A program made the translations under genes and the position numbers. This document shows, one piece after another, positions 15,389 through 15,608 of a stretch of 15,608 bases of DNA. The DNA is from Chersky-822 sp035509195 (GTDB lineage: Bacteria; Actinomycetota; Actinomycetes; Streptosporangiales; Streptosporangiaceae): positions 1 to 15,608 of the forward strand of contig DATJLT010000106.1 in assembly GCA_035509195.1 (NCBI GenBank), read 5' to 3'. How positions within the stretch are numbered: position 1 is the first letter of the stretch; each line of letters begins with the position of its first letter. The notes beneath the pieces are model-generated. The model did no database searches and had not been told where the DNA came from. It saw only the letters and a list, made by a program, of their open reading frames with translations.

Positions 15389-15608
15389 CTACTTGATCGT
15401 GGGCTCGATCTTGGTGACGGGAGCGGCCTGGCAGACGCTGGCTGGCGAATTGCCCGTCATCTTGCATATCGCGGCGGTGAGGTAGTTCGCGGCGCCGATG
15501 ACGTTCTGCGTGACCTGGCTGTTCGGGTTGCTTAGCTGGCTGGCGATCTGCGACCAGGACAGGCCCTTGAGCACCGCCGGGTCGTAGAGCGGGCCGGTGA
15601 GGATGACC
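15389..15608 (-). CDS. DUF929-family protein, C-terminal fragment
   Basis: The frame is open from the right edge (first full codon at 15605-15607) to TAG 15389-15391, giving the last 72 residues of a gene that starts outside the window. The sequence contains GPLYDPAVLKGLSWSQIASQ, then NVIGAANYLTAAICKMTG and SPASVCQAAPV. This is the characteristic end of DUF929 proteins in actinomycetes: W-S-x-I-A, then A-N-x-L-T-A-A-I-C, then a second conserved Cys. Full-length members have a thioredoxin-like fold, usually behind an N-terminal membrane anchor, neither visible here. The two Cys may form a disulfide outside the cytoplasm; this is inferred. A strong hairpin follows the stop. The in-frame GTG at 15574 is internal, not the true start. 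Confidence 0.75.
   Translation of the reverse strand, partial: VILTGPLYDPAVLKGLSWSQIASQLSNPNSQVTQNVIGAANYLTAAICKMTGNSPASVCQAAPVTKIEPTIK

Noticed and set aside
15216..15485. Possible plus-strand gene of 89 codons right of marR
   Set aside because: TTG start without SD; it crosses the inverted repeats and overlaps the DUF929 coding end on the other strand.

Overview
The window is GC-rich DNA with tightly packed genes and strong Shine-Dalgarno (SD) sites. The protein families seen (an actinobacterial-type DUF929 protein, a HTH_42 winged-helix protein, an aerobic CODH-like operon, a fused MarR-linked ABC exporter) point to a high-GC actinomycete, perhaps Streptosporangiales-like. The order-level guess is weak. 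No rRNA, tRNA, CRISPR array, transposase or phage gene was seen. The layout looks like an ordinary chromosomal accessory or metabolic region, not a mobile island.

Left part (1-5451). The 3' end of a beta-lactamase-fold serine hydrolase runs in from the left and overlaps, tail to tail, an Old Yellow Enzyme-like flavin oxidoreductase. That enzyme is the second gene of a probable two-gene minus-strand unit. The first gene is a GTG-initiated AAA+ ATPase with a C-terminal PD-(D/E)XK-like (DUF234-type) domain, preceded by a repeat-rich promoter region. Next comes a minus-strand gene for a fusion protein: an S51 peptidase/GATase-like domain joined to the anticodon-binding (DALR_2-like) end of cysteinyl-tRNA synthetase. 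A 43-bp divergent spacer carrying a perfect 15-bp palindrome separates it from a plus-strand HTH_42/AlkZ-YcaQ-superfamily protein.

Middle part (5459-10862). A minus-strand operon encodes an aerobic CO-dehydrogenase/xanthine-oxidase-type molybdenum hydroxylase in the order large, small, medium, followed by a 75-residue charged coiled-coil protein. The large subunit has the AYRGAGR active-site loop of form II enzymes, so CO as substrate is not supported. Electrons from the Mo active site would pass through the two [2Fe-2S] clusters of the small subunit to FAD on the medium subunit. No maturation genes (MoxR ATPase, VWA protein, XdhC-like) lie within the window. A divergent 273-bp promoter region leads to a plus-strand MFS (DHA3-type) exporter.

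Right part (10867-15608). A minus-strand marR-ABC operon encodes a MarR regulator and a 1261-residue ABC exporter in which both half-transporters are fused. Its sequence shows one canonical and one degenerate ATP site. Upstream of marR lies a 12-bp direct repeat. A 216-bp non-coding stretch full of inverted repeats and a diverged tandem repeat then separates it from the 3' end of a DUF929 gene entering from the right edge.

The most unusual items are the S51-CysRS-domain fusion, the ATPase/nuclease-flavoenzyme gene pair with its repeat-rich promoter, and the structured repeat at 15183-15361. No complete new multi-gene system could be demonstrated.
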